A stretch of 64,000 bases of DNA from Mucilaginibacter aquatilis (GCF_009755275.1 NZ_WQLA01000008.1:124001-188000), one strand, 5' to 3'. Shown: positions 35,268 through 44,953, numbered from the stretch's first letter. Translations and numbers: made by a program. Notes: a model not told the origin generated them from the letters alone.

Positions 35268-36813
35268 AACTGATCCTTTCATTTAACGGAAGCGTGAAAC
35301 TGAATGTAGAACCCTTACTAGGCTCGCTTTCAACCCACAAACTACCACCATGATTTTTAATTATCTGATCGCAGATATATAATCCAATTCCCATACCCGG
35401 GAAGCGCTGTTGTATTTCTCCAACGCGGTAAAATCTTTCAAATATTTTCTTTTGCTCATCAAGGCTTATGCCCATTCCATAGTCGGTTACGGCAAACTTT
35501 AAATAGTTGCTCACACGCGACAAGTAAACCTCCACCCTGTTTGCGTCAGGTGAGTATTTAATAGCGTTTGACAGCAAATTATTTATAACTTGGGTTATAT
35601 GTGATTCATCTCCTTCAAAGCTATCGGTTGCCTCACCTTTAACTATTATTTGATGACTTTGATTGGCAGCCTGCAGGTTTTCTACTACCTCATATACCGT
35701 TTTATCAAAGTTAAAGGGTTCTTTGTGTAATTCAATGTTGCCAGTTTGAATACGCGAAACATCAAGCAGCTCTGCAATAAGGCTATTCAATCGCTCTACA
35801 TATACACCGGTTTTAGCCAAAATTTCTTTGAACTTCTCCGAGGCATCTTTAGGCAGCAGCCTTTGCATTATCTGCACATAACCTTTTATAGTTGTAAGTG
35901 GCGTTTTAAGCTCATGGCTGGCAATAGAAAGAAAATCATCTTTACGGCGCTCAATATCGCGGCGGTCTGTTATGTCTTCTATCGCAATTAGTATGCGGTC
36001 GCGGTAATGCCCTTCCAATTCAATACGATGGGCGTTTAGCAGCATCAACTTGCGGCCAATATGCGGAAAGTCGTGCTCTACTTCGAACTCCTCTACCGGG
36101 TTATTGGTTGGCAATATTTTTTCCAATAACTCTTTAAGTTTAGGTATATTCCATTGGCCGTTACCTAACTCGTACAAACTTTGTCCTTCTGTCTCTTCTT
36201 TCGAAACTTTGAATGTTTTTAAGAAATGACTGTTTACACTTAGCACAGTTAAATCCGGATCAAGCACAATTAAGCTTTCGCGTACAGTTTGTACAATACT
36301 TGCTAAATACTCTTCGTTTTCGCGTAAGCTTTTGGTACGTTCTTCTACACGCTGTTCCATGACATCTTTTTCATGTTCCAGCTCAGCCTCAGCCTTCTTA
36401 CGGCGCGATATATCATTTTGTACGCCTATAAAATAGCAGGTATTGCCCTTAACATCTTTAATAGGTGACATGTAAAGCTCGTTCCAAAACAGCGAACCGT
36501 CTTTCCTGTAATTACGAATTTCAAGAACTATGCTTTCACCTTTAGCTATAGCGTCCTTCAGTTGCTGGCGCTGAATTTGATTCCGATCGTCTTTTTGTAA
36601 AAAACGACAGTTATGTCCAATTATATCCTTACGGCTGTAGCCGGTTATGCGTTCAAAACCCTTGTTGCAGTAAATAATGGGATTATCAGGTTGTTGGTTA
36701 TCTGTAAGAATAACACCCGATAATGAAGCATCCAAAGCCTTTATCAGCAGACTAAGATCTTGCTTAACTGTATCGTTTGAAAAGCTGAATTCTCCGTTGT
36801 TTAAACTATCCAA
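35260..36813 (-). CDS. LOV-domain (blue-light) sensor histidine kinase
   Basis: A 517-residue soluble kinase. Residues about 25-136 are a PAS domain of the LOV type: GHNCRFLQ at 66-73 holds the flavin-adduct Cys69, and the FMN-contacting residues expected from the family are present (Asn68, Gln73, Asn101 in NYRKDG, Asn111 in FWN, Gln132 in GVQND). A coiled linker (137-167) leads to a second PAS (about 168-280), then HisKA with His300 in ASHELKTPLT, and HATPase with NNLLSNAIKYS and GMGIGLYIC. There is no TM segment. Light should form the Cys-flavin bond and change kinase activity. The overlapping CheY-like gene is the obvious partner. Confidence 0.93.
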   Translation of the reverse strand: MDSLNNGEFSFSNDTVKQDLSLLIKALDASLSGVILTDNQQPDNPIIYCNKGFERITGYSRKDIIGHNCRFLQKDDRNQIQRQQLKDAIAKGESIVLEIRNYRKDGSLFWNELYMSPIKDVKGNTCYFIGVQNDISRRKKAEAELEHEKDVMEQRVEERTKSLRENEEYLASIVQTVRESLIVLDPDLTVLSVNSHFLKTFKVSKEETEGQSLYELGNGQWNIPKLKELLEKILPTNNPVEEFEVEHDFPHIGRKLMLLNAHRIELEGHYRDRILIAIEDITDRRDIERRKDDFLSIASHELKTPLTTIKGYVQIMQRLLPKDASEKFKEILAKTGVYVERLNSLIAELLDVSRIQTGNIELHKEPFNFDKTVYEVVENLQAANQSHQIIVKGEATDSFEGDESHITQVINNLLSNAIKYSPDANRVEVYLSRVSNYLKFAVTDYGMGISLDEQKKIFERFYRVGEIQQRFPGMGIGLYICDQIIKNHGGSLWVESEPSKGSTFSFTLPLNERISYE

Positions 36814-36925
36814 TGTATCTTATTTTTCTGGAGTTATTTAACAGTACGCCTATTAAATAGTTTTACATACGAAGAAGTAAAAGACTTAATTGAGGTAAAT
36901 GAAAAAAAAATTAATTTATAGGTTA

Positions 36926-37795
36926 TTAGTGCCTTGCGCGGCGTTTTAATATACCTCCGGAAGCTTCTTTGATAATGCCAGTAAAGATGAATGCTTTGGG
37001 GTCAAGATCGTGCACAATATTACGCAGGCGCCTTACCTCAAGCCGGGTTACTACAGTGTAAATTATATCAACCGGATGGCTTACGTCAAAACTATCTTTT
37101 AAAAATCCACGTTCACCTTTGTAAACTGTTATACCGCGACCTAAATTCATCACAAGTTCTTTTTTAACAGCTTCACTTTCGCCCGATATGATGGTTACTC
37201 CGGTATACTCTTCCAAACCTTCAATTACAAAAGTAATAGTTCGCGAAGCTGTGTAATACGTAAGTATGGAGTATAACGCAGTAGGTAAGCCTAACTTAAT
37301 ACCGGCTATTAAGAAGATAACAATGTTTATACCGAGTATAATCTCGCTTATGGTGAAGCTTATACGTTTACCGGTATACAAAGCCAACACCTCAATACCA
37401 TCAAGCGCACAGCCTCCGCGCATTGCCAAGCCCACACCAATGCCCATAAACACACCACCAAAAATAGAAACCAGTAGTTTATCGCTTGTTACTGGTTCAA
37501 AAGGAATGAGTAGTAAAGCCAGGCCTAGCAAAATAACTGCTATAAGAGTTTTAACAGCAAACATTTTGTTAACATGGTAAGCTCCCATTACAATAAACGG
37601 AATGTTTGCCAGTACAATTACGTAAGCAATGTTTGAGTGGTAGGTTTCGTGTATTAATAGTGATATACCGGTTACACCGCCATCAAAAAAGCTATTGGGT
37701 ACCAAAAAACTTTTTAAAGCAAAACTACAGAACAGGATACCAAGGAGGGTGTAAAATATGTCGGTTAACCAGTGCGGCAGAAGTCTATTTTTCAT
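36926..37795 (-). CDS. YitT-family membrane protein
   Basis: A 289-residue protein: five or six TM helices at about 15-185 (ITGISLLIH loop, GGVFMGIGVGLAMRGGCALDG) and a C-terminal cytoplasmic domain (about 190-280, VTIISGESEAVKKELV, GRGITVYKGERGF) of the DUF2179 type. The function of YitT is not established; it is proposed to be a transporter or membrane regulator. Its start overlaps the stop of the HD gene by 11 bases, so the two are coupled. Confidence 0.88.
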   Translation of the reverse strand: MKNRLLPHWLTDIFYTLLGILFCSFALKSFLVPNSFFDGGVTGISLLIHETYHSNIAYVIVLANIPFIVMGAYHVNKMFAVKTLIAVILLGLALLLIPFEPVTSDKLLVSIFGGVFMGIGVGLAMRGGCALDGIEVLALYTGKRISFTISEIILGINIVIFLIAGIKLGLPTALYSILTYYTASRTITFVIEGLEEYTGVTIISGESEAVKKELVMNLGRGITVYKGERGFLKDSFDVSHPVDIIYTVVTRLEVRRLRNIVHDLDPKAFIFTGIIKEASGGILKRRARH

Positions 37796-38375
37796 GAAGG
37801 TGTAAGCGAGCTTTAATTTCTGCTAAATTAAGTTCTTTTTGCGCTTGTCGGGTATTAATTGATGTTTTTGTGAAATATTGATGCTCTTGCAAAAATTTCA
37901 CCTGCTTTTTATCCCAGTCTTCAGCGTTGGTCACAGCCCCTAAATGCTTAAGTTCGGTGTATAATTTTTCACTTATTACTGCAAAGTCTGTACGTCCCAA
38001 ATAATCTAAATCTGCATCAGCCAATATTTGCTCTACGTGATTTTGAGGCGCCTGGGGAAGCCGGGTTGCGCGTATCATACTGCGTATAATGGCTATCTCC
38101 TTGTCATTATACCCAAACTCAGGTAAATACTGCTTTGTTATTCGGCATGATACTTCCTCGTGGTCAGTAATACCTTCAAGGTAACCGGCATCATGATACC
38201 ATGCAGCCGCCAAAAGCAAATCAGTTTCGGCTTCGTTTACGCCTTCAGCCCTTGCAATAGTTAAGGCTGCGTTGTGCACATCAAGTGTGTGGTTTGCATT
38301 ATGGTAAGTAAAATGTGGCGGCAGTTCCTGCGTTAGTTTTTGCAAAATATATTGCCCTGCCCTCTCAGCTCGCAT
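37785..38375 (-). CDS. HD-domain metal-dependent phosphohydrolase
   Basis: A 196-residue cytoplasmic protein with the HD signature: His in YHNANHTLDVHN (about 24-35), the HD pair in AAAWYHDAGYLEG (about 70), and a later Asp in ILADADLDYLG. This group (pyrophosphohydrolase/deaminase-like) often cleaves nucleotide or cyclic-nucleotide phosphates, but the substrate is unknown. Its stop overlaps the YitT start. Because it lies near a cyclase-regulator gene, a role in cyclic nucleotide turnover is a conjecture. Confidence 0.85.
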   Translation of the reverse strand: MRAERAGQYILQKLTQELPPHFTYHNANHTLDVHNAALTIARAEGVNEAETDLLLAAAWYHDAGYLEGITDHEEVSCRITKQYLPEFGYNDKEIAIIRSMIRATRLPQAPQNHVEQILADADLDYLGRTDFAVISEKLYTELKHLGAVTNAEDWDKKQVKFLQEHQYFTKTSINTRQAQKELNLAEIKARLHLHEK

Positions 38376-38490
38376 AGGTTTATTTTATGCAGCTAATATA
38401 TAAATAGTTTGCTTTGCTGCACGCTTTGTGCTGTTTGAGTATACCATTATTTAATTATCTTTAGCATTCATTCTTTTTATACCTGGGCCT

Positions 38491-39798
38491 ATGAGCTTTT
38501 TAACTTACTTGTCTATTTTTTTGCTGTTTAACTGGCTTAACAGGGCTGTTAAAATGACGCAGTTAAGTTTTAAGTGGAAAGCAGTTTTAGGAATAGGCCA
38601 GGGCGCCGCAGCAGTAGCTTACTTTGTTTTAAAAAAGCCTTTGAGCGATGAGGTGCACCTGCTTATAGGAAGTATTGCCTTAGGAGCCATCATCAAATAC
38701 TTTAATGAGCAGGAAGATTTTAAATCCTTCCGCTCATACTTTGAATCTCACTACCCGCTTATTGCTGTTGGAATACTGATATTTCTTATTTCCATTGTTG
38801 TACCAAGTTTTTACGATGAGTATGATCAATACTTTTTGCTACCGTTAGTTGCAGCTTTTATTTGGGTTATTAGCCGTTGGGCGGCATCAAAAAAACAACG
38901 GGAAGAGCTTCTTTTATACAAAGCCAAAAATGAGGAACTGGACCGCCTTGTAGCCGAACGCACTGCTGAAATTCAAAATCAGAAAGAGGAACTGGAAGCA
39001 ACTATTGAGCTTTTACAAAACACTCAGCAACAGCTTATACAGTCAGAAAAACTTGCCTCGCTTGGTGAGCTTACAGCCGGCATTGCGCACGAAATCCAAA
39101 ACCCGCTTAACTTTGTAAACAACTTTGCCGAAGTAAGCAGCGAACTGCTGGTTGAAATGACCCAGGAGCTTGCGAAAGGCGACCTTGAAGAGGTAAGATA
39201 CATTGCTGATGACATCAGGCAAAACCTTGAAAAAATTTCACAGCATGGCAAACGTGCCGATAGCATTGTAAAAGGTATGCTTCAGCACAGCCGTACAAGC
39301 AATGGTCAAAAAGAGCCTGTAAACGTCAACAACCTTGCCGACGAATACATGCGGCTGGCTTATCATGGTTTACGTGCTAAGGATAAAAGTTTCAACTCTG
39401 AGTTAGTTACAAATTTTGACAACTCATTGCCTGAGGTAAATATTATTCAGCAAGATGTAGGACGTGTGCTGCTCAATTTGTTTACTAACGCGTTTTATGC
39501 CGTGCATCAAAAACAAAAAGAGCTTGGCCAAACCTTCCGGCCAAAAATTGAGGTTTCAACGCGTTTGCAGCACAACAATATTGAACTAACCGTTAAAGAT
39601 AACGGCACTGGTATACCTGAGGCCATACGCGATAAAATTATGCAACCCTTTTTTACAACCAAGCCTACAGGCGAAGGTACCGGGCTTGGCTTGTCGCTCA
39701 GTTATGATATTATTGTAAAGGGTCATAACGGTAATATTGCCATTGAATCTGAAGAAGGGAACGGCTCTGTGTTTATCATTACCCTGCCAATTATTTAA
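38491..39798 (+). CDS. Membrane sensor histidine kinase
   Basis: A 435-residue kinase with about four TM helices (1-135), a charged coiled coil (about 145-190, with EELDRLVAERTAEIQNQKEE) and a HisKA domain in the NtrB/ZraS style (LGELTAGIAHEIQNP, His200). The HATPase shows LLNLFTNAFYAV, DNGTGIP and GEGTGLGLSLS. The N-terminal membrane region has no known sensor fold. It is divergent from the HD gene and is followed after 24 bases by two response regulators, the second fused to a cyclase, so it is probably the sensor of this cassette. Confidence 0.92.
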   Translation: MSFLTYLSIFLLFNWLNRAVKMTQLSFKWKAVLGIGQGAAAVAYFVLKKPLSDEVHLLIGSIALGAIIKYFNEQEDFKSFRSYFESHYPLIAVGILIFLISIVVPSFYDEYDQYFLLPLVAAFIWVISRWAASKKQREELLLYKAKNEELDRLVAERTAEIQNQKEELEATIELLQNTQQQLIQSEKLASLGELTAGIAHEIQNPLNFVNNFAEVSSELLVEMTQELAKGDLEEVRYIADDIRQNLEKISQHGKRADSIVKGMLQHSRTSNGQKEPVNVNNLADEYMRLAYHGLRAKDKSFNSELVTNFDNSLPEVNIIQQDVGRVLLNLFTNAFYAVHQKQKELGQTFRPKIEVSTRLQHNNIELTVKDNGTGIPEAIRDKIMQPFFTTKPTGEGTGLGLSLSYDIIVKGHNGNIAIESEEGNGSVFIITLPII

Positions 39799-39822
39799 TT
39801 ATTACTATATTTAGGGGCATTT

Positions 39823-40206
39823 ATGAAAATTTTGGTTGTTGATGATGAGGCCGATGTTCAGCCGTTGTTTTTACAATGTTTCCGTAAGGAAATACGGAAT
39901 CATGTTTTTGATTTTGACTTTGCCTTTTCAGGAGAACAAGCTCTTGATTATTTAAAAGATAAGCATTCAGAGGTTGTGCTCATACTATCAGACATAAACA
40001 TGCCCGGCATGAGCGGTATCGAATTGTTAAGTACCATACGCAAGGATTATGATAACCCACCGCCGTTGGTGATGATGATAACAGCCTATGGCGATGAGGA
40101 AACACATACCAATGCGCTGCAGCTGGGCGCGAATGACTTTTTGACAAAGCCGCTTGATTTTAACTTACTTAAAGAGAAACTAAACACGGTACTACATAAT
40201 GGCTAA
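39823..40206 (+). CDS. Single-domain response regulator
   Basis: A 127-residue receiver: VDDEAD at 6-11, Asp57 in LILSDINMP, Thr in MMITAYG and Lys in LTKPLDF. It lacks an output domain. It shares layout and much sequence (VDDEAD, DINMP, AYGD, KPLDF/KPVDF) with the receiver of the next gene, so the two probably arose by duplication. Its stop overlaps the start of the cyclase gene by 8 bases. It may be a competing phosphate acceptor or have its own protein targets. Confidence 0.92.
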   Translation: MKILVVDDEADVQPLFLQCFRKEIRNHVFDFDFAFSGEQALDYLKDKHSEVVLILSDINMPGMSGIELLSTIRKDYDNPPPLVMMITAYGDEETHTNALQLGANDFLTKPLDFNLLKEKLNTVLHNG

Positions 40207-41242
40207 AATACTGGTTGTTGATGATGAAGCTGACTTGGAGATACTGGTTAAGCAAAAATTCAGAAAGAAAATCAGGGAGAATATTTATGAGTTTGTTTTT
40301 GCGCAAAACGGCGAAGAAGCCTTAGAACGTGTGCAGGAACATGCCGATATTGATATTGTTCTGAGCGACATAAATATGCCGGTTATGGATGGCCTGACTT
40401 TGTTAAGCCGTTTACCTGATGCCAACCCTATGCTTAAGGCGGTGGTTGTTTCGGCCTATGGCGATATGCAGAGCATTCGCTCGGCAATGAACCGGGGCGC
40501 TTTTGACTTTGTTTGCAAGCCTGTTGATTTTGACGATCTTGACCTTACCATGCAAAAAACCATTGAGCATGTTAAGCAACTGCAGCAAACCATTAAAGCC
40601 ATAAAAGAAAACAACATATTAAAAATGTATGTTGACGAAAACGTACTTAACTTCATGACACATAAGGAGTTTGAAAACAGCTTGCTTAAAAATGAAGTTT
40701 TGAGCGGTACTGTTATGTTTTTAGATGTTTGTGGCTTTACAAAAATAACCGAACAGGTACCTGCCAACACCGTGGTTGAACTTTTGAACAGCCTGTTTGA
40801 CCGTATTGTTAAAGAAATTATTGCACAAGGAGGCCATGTTGACAAGTTTATGGGCGATGCTGTAATGGCTGTTTACCGTGGCGATTACCATTTAGACCGT
40901 GCAATTGATACGGCCCTTGCCGTGAAGGCACAAATGAGTTCAATTCAACCAATAGTAATTGGCGATAAAACCTTCGAGGCTAACATTTCGGTTGGTATAA
41001 ACTCCGGAGAAATGGTGTCAGGCAATATCGGTTCGGCATCATTAAAACGTTTGGATTATACCGTAATTGGCGACTCGGTGAACCTGGCGCAACGCCTGCA
41101 GTCGGTAGCCAAAGCAGGGCAAATTGTAATTACCGAACCTGTTTACCAACAGGTTAAGGAATCATTCAAGTTTGAAATGCTTGGTGAGGTTTCATTAAAA
41201 AACAAGGCAAATCAATACACCATCTACAACGTTTTAGAATAA
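40199..41242 (+). CDS. Response regulator fused to class III adenylate/guanylate cyclase
   Basis: A 347-residue protein: receiver (1-120, Asp57 in IVLSDINMP), a linker helix (about 121-165) and a class III cyclase domain (about 170-345). Metal ligands are Asp176 (FLDVCGF) and Asp220 (KFMGDAVMA); Asn295 and Arg299 in GDSVNLAQRL are the transition-state residues. The purine-selecting pair is Lys216 and Thr288, matching the adenylate-type class IIIb subgroup. It should make cAMP under control of phosphorylation, probably by the kinase two genes upstream. Overlapping the preceding regulator by 8 bases, it ends the cassette. Confidence 0.93.
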   Translation: MAKILVVDDEADLEILVKQKFRKKIRENIYEFVFAQNGEEALERVQEHADIDIVLSDINMPVMDGLTLLSRLPDANPMLKAVVVSAYGDMQSIRSAMNRGAFDFVCKPVDFDDLDLTMQKTIEHVKQLQQTIKAIKENNILKMYVDENVLNFMTHKEFENSLLKNEVLSGTVMFLDVCGFTKITEQVPANTVVELLNSLFDRIVKEIIAQGGHVDKFMGDAVMAVYRGDYHLDRAIDTALAVKAQMSSIQPIVIGDKTFEANISVGINSGEMVSGNIGSASLKRLDYTVIGDSVNLAQRLQSVAKAGQIVITEPVYQQVKESFKFEMLGEVSLKNKANQYTIYNVLE

Positions 41243-41274
41243 GATTAAGCCTGCTACTGTTCTGTTTGGCTGTC

Positions 41275-42258
41275 TTATACAACCATTTCTACCGTTTCGC
41301 GAAATACGGCATGAAAATCAGGAGATTGTAACCAATCCATCGTGCGGTGAATGCGGGTATCAAGCGGCCCCCAGCGGTGCGGCTCGCCATCCATGCTGAT
41401 TACTATACTTGGTGTTTTAAAAGCTGCCGACATATGCGATACTCCTGTACAATTTGAAATAAGCAGTGCGGCATCCCTTATTAAAACGCCTACAGCACCC
41501 ATGCTGGTTTGCCCTGCCGTATTAATGCACTCATGCCGCATGTGCGATATTACATCGTCAATTATAGGGGCTTCTTCTTTTGTTCCTGTTATAACAACCT
41601 TGTAGCCCTGCTCCGCGCAATGATCTGCCAGGGCAGCAAAGTATTGAACCGGCCACTGCCTCCACGCTCCGCGCGAGCCTGGGTGAACACATACGTAATC
41701 TCCCGGTTCAATATTTAGATTTAAATTCTCCAACGCCTGTTCGTCATTTTCAGTAAGCGGAAACTCAAGCTCTTTACCCTGCGGTTCGATGCCTAAAAAT
41801 TCCATTAGTTGTATATGCCGCTCAATTTCATGACCAAAATCAGGGTAGGTCATAAACAAATCGTTGTTTGGCGCATAATGCCCCTCTATGGTGTAGCCGG
41901 CTGTATGCTTTGCACCAAATAGTTCTATCATTGGGTTAATTACCGATCCATTACCCTGCATTTGTATCGCCAAATCAAAGTTCCGGCTTTGTACTTCCTG
42001 CAAAAATGGAGGAAAATCTCTCGCGTCAAATGGCTGTTCGGGCAAACCCGGATAACCCGGAAAATGAATAAAATCGTCGAAATAATGATTGAACCTTTCG
42101 GTAAACGATTTACCCCAGGGCAAACCTAAAAGTGTGATAGATGCTTGCGGGTATGCATTGCGCAATGCTCTCACAGCAGGAATTATACATAGCATATCTC
42201 CGAGCTGTAAGGCTCTGAAAATAGCTATGCTTTTTATTTCGTTAACAGATAATTTCAT
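41275..42258 (-). CDS. Family 9 glycosyltransferase (heptosyltransferase-like)
   Basis: A 327-residue GT-B enzyme. ALQLGDMLCIIPAVRALRNAYP (N-terminal Rossmann), VHPGSRGAWRQWP (acidic-substrate loop) and ISNCTGVSHMSAAF (donor site) identify GT9, the ADP-heptose:LPS heptosyltransferase group. The gene is last in the unit with the carbamoyltransferase and GT2 (5-base gap). It may add a heptose or related sugar to a surface glycan; the exact donor cannot be read. Convergent with the cyclase gene. Confidence 0.9.
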   Translation of the reverse strand: MKLSVNEIKSIAIFRALQLGDMLCIIPAVRALRNAYPQASITLLGLPWGKSFTERFNHYFDDFIHFPGYPGLPEQPFDARDFPPFLQEVQSRNFDLAIQMQGNGSVINPMIELFGAKHTAGYTIEGHYAPNNDLFMTYPDFGHEIERHIQLMEFLGIEPQGKELEFPLTENDEQALENLNLNIEPGDYVCVHPGSRGAWRQWPVQYFAALADHCAEQGYKVVITGTKEEAPIIDDVISHMRHECINTAGQTSMGAVGVLIRDAALLISNCTGVSHMSAAFKTPSIVISMDGEPHRWGPLDTRIHRTMDWLQSPDFHAVFRETVEMVV

Positions 42259-42263
42259 TTTTC

Positions 42264-43238
42264 TCAGATAAATAACACGCGGTATTTAAGGGCACCGTAC
42301 CACTGCCAGTAAACCGACAAAAAAGGTATTAAAAGCGAGGTGACTACCATTTCAAAAATATGGCTGGCAGTCAAACTTGTAGCGCTTAAACGTTTATATA
42401 TAAAATAGATGGTAAACGTTACCCAACCAACCAGGCCGGTTACCAAAAGGTTTTCATTTTTTGATAGCAAACCTGCAATAAGCAACGCAAAGGCAATTAC
42501 AATAGCATAATACAAGTAAGGCGAAACACCACGGATTTTCTTTTTAAATAGCTTGGGGTGTTTTTTGTACAGCAATGCATCAAACATAGTTTTCTTTTGC
42601 TCCTTTATGCTTACCCCCCACTTAGCACTCCTTACCGGATGCACCACTACAGCATTACCCACTTTTTTTATGGGCGTGCCATTTTTAAGGAGTTTAAAGT
42701 GCAAGTCACTGTCTTCGCGCCAGGCCATACTAAAATTCTCATCGAAGCCGCCTGCCCTTTCAAGAGCCAATTTGGTACAGGCACAATTAGCAGTTATGAA
42801 ATCAGCCGTTTGCAAATTGGCCGTATTAAGCTCGTAATCAGTTGGGCGTTCATCATTAAGCGGTACTATTACCTTACCGGTTAAAGCAATTTCTTGTCCT
42901 GGGGCGCAATTATTTACCATGTTTTGCAGCCAGCTTTTTTGCGGTATGCAATCGTCATCGGTAAATGCAATAACGCTTCCCTGTGCACTTTTCCAACCTA
43001 AATTACGTGCAGCAGCCGGCCCCTTTTTACCAGGTAACGCTATGTAACGCACAGCCGGCTTTTCGTAACCGCTAAAGCGTTCCACCTCTTTAAGCGTATC
43101 GCTGTCGGGCCCATCACTTACCACAATTATTTCATACGCAGCCTTGTCAAACTGCTGCTGCAACAAGGCTTCAAGACACTTGCGTAGTAAATGCGGACGT
43201 TTGAAAGTTGGTATTACTACTGATGCGATAACACTCAT
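42264..43238 (-). CDS. Family 2 glycosyltransferase with C-terminal membrane helices
   Basis: A 324-residue enzyme: GT-A domain at 1-220 (ASVVIPTFKRPHLLRKCLEA, FTDDDCIPQ as metal motif, GGFDENFSMAWREDSDLHF as the late acidic motif) and two or three TM helices at about 240-315. This layout is common in membrane-bound surface polysaccharide enzymes. Its start overlaps the stop of the carbamoyltransferase by 4 bases, so they are translated together. Confidence 0.9.
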   Translation of the reverse strand: MSVIASVVIPTFKRPHLLRKCLEALLQQQFDKAAYEIIVVSDGPDSDTLKEVERFSGYEKPAVRYIALPGKKGPAAARNLGWKSAQGSVIAFTDDDCIPQKSWLQNMVNNCAPGQEIALTGKVIVPLNDERPTDYELNTANLQTADFITANCACTKLALERAGGFDENFSMAWREDSDLHFKLLKNGTPIKKVGNAVVVHPVRSAKWGVSIKEQKKTMFDALLYKKHPKLFKKKIRGVSPYLYYAIVIAFALLIAGLLSKNENLLVTGLVGWVTFTIYFIYKRLSATSLTASHIFEMVVTSLLIPFLSVYWQWYGALKYRVLFI

Positions 43239-44953
43239 TTTTCAATCACAAACGATCCGATAACCAATGCATCGAACGGTGAAGTCCAAAAACATTCAAT
43301 GGCATCGCGAGGAGTACATACAATAGGTTTTCCTAATGTATTAAATGAGGTATTTACTAACACAGGCACACCGGTTTTACGCTGAAATGCCTTCAACAAA
43401 TCATAGTAATTTTTATGCTGATGCTCGTTGATGGTTTGAATACGTGCGGTACCATCGGTATGCGTTACCGCCGGTATTTTATCAATTTTATCGGCTTTTA
43501 CGTCGTAGACAAATAACATAAAAGGCGAGTATCTGCCGTTTTCAAACCAGTTGGCAGCTTCCTCCTCTAAAACAACAGGTGCAACCGGTCTGAAATCTTC
43601 ACGGTCTTTAACTTCGTTTAACCTTGCCTGCATTTCGGCTGTTATAGGCGATGCCAGTATTGACCGGCTGCCCAACGCACGCGGACCAAACTCCATACGG
43701 CCCTGGTACCAACCTATAATTTTATTTTGTGCGAGTATATCGGCCGTTTCTTCAGCAATGTTCTCCAGTTTACGATAAGGCACTTTCCACAACTTCATTG
43801 ATTTCTCAATTTCCTCATCGGTATATTCAGGCCCCCAGTAACAGTGGGTCATTTCAAACTTGCGTTCATCAGTTTTACGCTCTTTGGCATCTACCCAAAG
43901 GGCAGCACCAAGCGCTGTGCCATCATCGCCAGAAGCTGGCTGTACCCAAATATTTTTAAAAGCACCTTTATCACGTATTCGTGCGTTTGCTACGCAGTTT
44001 AACGCAACACCACCCGCCAGGCACAGGTTTTCTTCGCCTGTTTCCTTTTGCAACCAACTTGTTAGCTCAAGCATGCTTTCTTCTAAAACAAGCTGGAGTG
44101 AGTGTGCTATATTAAAATGGTGAGCAGTGAACTCTTCATGGCGTAAACGTTTCGGACCAAAACGTTCTTCAAGGCGCTGGTCATTAATTGTATACTGTCC
44201 GTTTGCACCTAACTGTACAATTTCACGGAAATCATTTACAAATTCGGGCTTGCCGTATGATGCCAGTGCCATTACCTTGTACTCGTCTGATGAATGCAAA
44301 AAGCCCAGGTAAGTAGTTACATCTTCGTAAAGTAAACCTAAAGAATGGGGCATATTTACCTGCCCAATTCTATTTAACTGATTACCGTTGCCAACGCTGT
44401 AAGTAGTTGTTGCCTGCTCGCCGCGCCCATCAACCGTCATTACAGCTGCGGTTTTAAACGGTGAACAATGGAATGCGCTGGCTGCATGCGATATGTGGTG
44501 CTCAACAAAGTGCCACTTTTCGCGCGGAATATCACAGCCTATAAACCGCTTTTGAAGATGATGCGGGTAGCCATCACGTAACTGCCCCGGAGCGTTAATA
44601 ATTGATGACAGGAAAAGTGGATCCCATACATTTGTAAAGTCTTGATCTAAATGTGAACTACCTTCTTCAAAAGGTATTTCAATGGTTGACTTGCCTCTGT
44701 ATTTTTCACCAATAAGTAAATACGGATCAAATGAATAAGCTATATGGTCAACGTCGTTTATGTGAATGCCTGCTATTTTAAGGCAATAATCAATAGCGTG
44801 AAACGGTAGTTCCCAGGTTGAAAAGGGAACCGGCCTTTTGCCGTGCTTGAAATGCGTAAAGCGTTCTTCTTCGGTAGCTGCGAGCAAAACGCCATCTTTG
44901 ATAATACACGCTGCCGAGTCGTGAAATACGGCGTTAATGCCTAATACGTACAT
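43235..44953 (-). CDS. Carbamoyltransferase (NodU/CmcH family)
   Basis: A 572-residue enzyme with two domains. The N-terminal Kae1-like/ASKHA domain has LGINAVFHDSAAC, HHISHAASAFH (metal histidines) and MTVDGRGEQATT, and LAGGVALNCVANARI further on; the C-terminal carbamoyl-adenylate-forming domain begins around residue 395 with YQGRMEFGPRALGSRSIL. Such enzymes carbamoylate sugars or antibiotics using carbamoyl phosphate and ATP. Linked to GT2 and GT9 genes, it is probably a glycan decoration enzyme. A 12-bp inverted repeat lies just before the start codon. Confidence 0.93.
   Translation of the reverse strand: MYVLGINAVFHDSAACIIKDGVLLAATEEERFTHFKHGKRPVPFSTWELPFHAIDYCLKIAGIHINDVDHIAYSFDPYLLIGEKYRGKSTIEIPFEEGSSHLDQDFTNVWDPLFLSSIINAPGQLRDGYPHHLQKRFIGCDIPREKWHFVEHHISHAASAFHCSPFKTAAVMTVDGRGEQATTTYSVGNGNQLNRIGQVNMPHSLGLLYEDVTTYLGFLHSSDEYKVMALASYGKPEFVNDFREIVQLGANGQYTINDQRLEERFGPKRLRHEEFTAHHFNIAHSLQLVLEESMLELTSWLQKETGEENLCLAGGVALNCVANARIRDKGAFKNIWVQPASGDDGTALGAALWVDAKERKTDERKFEMTHCYWGPEYTDEEIEKSMKLWKVPYRKLENIAEETADILAQNKIIGWYQGRMEFGPRALGSRSILASPITAEMQARLNEVKDREDFRPVAPVVLEEEAANWFENGRYSPFMLFVYDVKADKIDKIPAVTHTDGTARIQTINEHQHKNYYDLLKAFQRKTGVPVLVNTSFNTLGKPIVCTPRDAIECFWTSPFDALVIGSFVIEK

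Noticed and set aside
40456..40845. 129-codon minus-strand frame inside the receiver-cyclase gene
   Set aside because: Antisense to conserved catalytic residues of the cyclase.
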